From the NCBI GenBank assembly GCA_023150935.1, contig JAKLJW010000013.1, positions 1 to 64,000 of the forward strand: a stretch of DNA of 64,000 bases, read 5' to 3'. A program made the translations under genes and the position numbers. Within the stretch, counting starts at the first letter, position 1, and every line of letters starts with the position of its first letter. The notes under the pieces are model-generated. The model saw nothing but the letters and a program-made list of their open reading frames with translations, was not told where the DNA came from and did not search any database. Below are positions 62,608 through 64,000 of the stretch, piece by piece. This stretch comes from Candidatus Binatia bacterium (GTDB lineage Bacteria; Desulfobacterota; Binatia; HRBIN30).

Positions 62608-63113
62608 GACTTCTCCCCCTGCACCGGCGCTTCGACCACCCGATCGAACGCACTGCCGAAGGCATGGGCGCCGAGCATGAACGTGCCCAGGCAGCTCGCG
62701 AACGGGTCGCCGACCTCGTGCTCGTACGCCACCACCCGCACGAAGGCCACGCTCCGTGTCGTTCGATAACACTCGGCCCGCGCGTAGAGGTCGCAGCCGG
62801 GTTTGGCGGCGCGCAAGTAGTCGACTCGCAAGTCGACGGTCGCAATGGCCCGCATGGTTTCGAGCGAACAGGCCACGGCAATCCCGCACGCCTGATCGAT
62901 CAATGTGGTGATGACGCCGCCGAAGATCACCTTGCGCAGCGGATCGCCGACGAGATGCTCCTGGTAAGGCAGCATCAGGACCGCAAACCGCGGTCCGGTT
63001 TCGATCACCTTCATGCCGAGCGCGGCGGCGTGCGGTACGTAGCCGATCATCTCGTCGCGGCCGGGTCCAAAGATCGACGCAAGCGCGTAGGTCTGGGAGT
63101 CGGACATCGCCAC
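62604..63113 (-). CDS. PaaI-like hotdog thioesterase (first of pair)
   Basis: 169 aa. Contains 'VIFGGVITTLIDQACGIAVA' (HGG replaced by FGG, Asp in the helix position), 'IATVDLRVDYLRAAKPGCDL' and 'RSVAFVRVVAYEHEVGDP', the conserved core strands of the PaaI/DUF4442-like thioesterase group. An N-terminal extension of about 30 residues ('YALASIFGPGRDEMIGYV') is longer than in its partner. Start may be ATG 63113 or 63107. Coupled to the second thioesterase gene. Confidence 0.82.
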   Translation of the reverse strand: MAMSDSQTYALASIFGPGRDEMIGYVPHAAALGMKVIETGPRFAVLMLPYQEHLVGDPLRKVIFGGVITTLIDQACGIAVACSLETMRAIATVDLRVDYLRAAKPGCDLYARAECYRTTRSVAFVRVVAYEHEVGDPFASCLGTFMLGAHAFGSAFDRVVEAPVQGEKS

Positions 63114-63158
63114 GGATTGTACTCGGCGCGCAGTGCCGACCCAAGCCGGGTTACCGGC

Positions 63159-64000
63159 TTACGGCCGAACGACTCCGATCGCCTGTTCGGCCAGTACGGT
63201 CGCGTTGCGCGCGGTCAGCGCGTAGATCGTCAGTTGCGGATTGACGCCGAGGCTGGTGGGTAACACCGACCCGTCGAAGACACAGAGGTTGCGCACCTGG
63301 TGGTGGCGGCCGAACGGGTCGACGACCGCGGTCCGCGGATCGGGTCCCATCGCGCAGCCGCCCAGCGGATGCGTCGAATTCAGGAACACGTTGGGCGAAC
63401 GCAGGGGCAGGTTTCCGATCTCCGTGCGGGCCTCCTGCCAGCTCCGGTACCACGCGGCGTCGCTGCACGCGGGGTGTACGCTCGAGGCGCCGGCGGCGAA
63501 CTGACATTCGGCCATCGCCAGATACGAGCTGCGCACCCCGTCCCAGAACCAATCGTTGAGCCGATAGTCGAGCACGCCATCGCCGTCGTCGCCGAGCGCT
63601 ACCGTTCCCCCTTCGCTCTCCGGGTGAAAGCCGTCGCGGATCTGCGAAACCAGGACGTGCAGGTAGCGGAACTGCCGCGCGAAGTCGGCCATCTCGGCGC
63701 CGATCGCCTTCCAGAAGTTCATGCTGACGACGGGCTGTGCGCCCGCCGCCTCCATGTTGAACCCGGCGCGCCCGTCGACACCGTCGCGCCAGGTGAGCTG
63801 ATCCATGTAAATCGATTGCTGCACTCCGGCGAACCCGTCGACCAGTTCCGGCATCATCGCCAACGAGTAGTTGTGTGTCTGCAGGAACGTACGTTTGCCG
63901 GCCCGTCGGTACGGATCGGGCACCTGCGAACGGAGCAGCAGGGCGGGGCTGTTGATGGCCCCGGCCGCCACCACCACCCACGGGGCGTGCAGGCGCACTC
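63159..64000 (-). CDS. GMC-family oxidoreductase, C-terminal part (cut by window edge)
   Basis: The frame is open to the right edge; about 280 C-terminal residues are visible. 'WVVVAAGAINSPALLLRSQV' is the GMC signature-2 region, and 'NSTHPLGGCAMGPDP' plus 'AVVDPFGRHHQVRNLCVFDG' and 'SLGVNPQLTIYALTARNATV' are the conserved GMC C-terminus with the catalytic His and the FAD-contacting segment. Long bacterial GMC proteins of this form include cholesterol-oxidase-like and glucose/choline-type enzymes; substrate unknown. The N-terminal FAD-binding motif lies outside the window. Confidence 0.9.
   Translation of the reverse strand, partial: VRLHAPWVVVAAGAINSPALLLRSQVPDPYRRAGKRTFLQTHNYSLAMMPELVDGFAGVQQSIYMDQLTWRDGVDGRAGFNMEAAGAQPVVSMNFWKAIGAEMADFARQFRYLHVLVSQIRDGFHPESEGGTVALGDDGDGVLDYRLNDWFWDGVRSSYLAMAECQFAAGASSVHPACSDAAWYRSWQEARTEIGNLPLRSPNVFLNSTHPLGGCAMGPDPRTAVVDPFGRHHQVRNLCVFDGSVLPTSLGVNPQLTIYALTARNATVLAEQAIGVVRP

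Overview
The window is about 64 kb of very GC-rich DNA with dense, short-spaced genes and strong G/C third-position bias. The gene content (hydrogenase maturation proteins, an F420-type LLM oxidoreductase, glpX, a mycobacterial-type transaldolase, Asp-box and DUF11 secreted proteins, a B12-binding radical SAM protein) suggests an uncultured, environmental, Gram-negative-like bacterium of the deltaproteobacterial / Desulfobacterota / Binatota kind. That placement is inference; no rRNA or core marker settles it.

Layout. 1-3.1 kb: the end of an IS1380-type transposase, then an exported sulfatase. 3.05-8.9 kb: an accessory zone full of toxin-antitoxin (TA) genes in different states of decay (DUF433 remnant, CHP02574 antitoxin with frameshifted ParE, VapB with truncated VapC, an intact VapBC, DUF2283 with a partner cut by an IS256 element). 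A 23-bp direct repeat of the 3' end of tRNA-Leu(CAG) brackets 4658-8815, as expected for an island integrated at a tRNA gene. 8.9-15.7 kb: a leftward operon SMP-30 - hypF - hypC - hypD - hypE - hypA - hypB, the complete [NiFe]-hydrogenase maturation set, with no hydrogenase subunit in the window. 16.2-23.0 kb: secreted proteins, a GFA protein, a transthyretin-like/crotonase fusion coupled to an exported methyltransferase, arsM and arsR with a clear promoter/operator, and a D-2-hydroxyacid dehydrogenase. 23.2-27 kb: an OmpR-type two-component system followed by an HtrA protease.

27-43 kb: F420-type oxidoreductase, MFS transporter, a 1004-aa Asp-box/DUF11 surface protein, a membrane MutS-like ATPase coupled to a ThDP enzyme, a TetR regulator, a second Asp-box protein, and a leftward run glpX - M20 amidohydrolase - substrate-binding/permease fusion - ABC ATPase. 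45-53 kb: RlmN-like radical SAM protein, AGPS-like flavoprotein, citrate synthase, YkvA protein, malate dehydrogenase and sucC (without sucD), a central-carbon segment. 53.8-56.3 kb: B12-radical SAM protein and transaldolase.

56.8-62.1 kb is the most system-like unusual locus: a leftward trio (exported VWA protein, PspA-like coiled coil, small membrane protein) divergent from a rightward response regulator/histidine kinase pair. The 160-bp divergent region carries an 11-bp-period direct repeat and an inverted repeat, suggesting an envelope-stress module under its own two-component control. The window ends with two coupled hotdog thioesterases and a partial GMC oxidoreductase. Intergenic DNA holds several repeat families: a 163-bp palindromic element in two copies, GGTATC hexamer arrays, a fold-back element at 33.1 kb and a 23-bp 'GEAPAEP-type' repeat.
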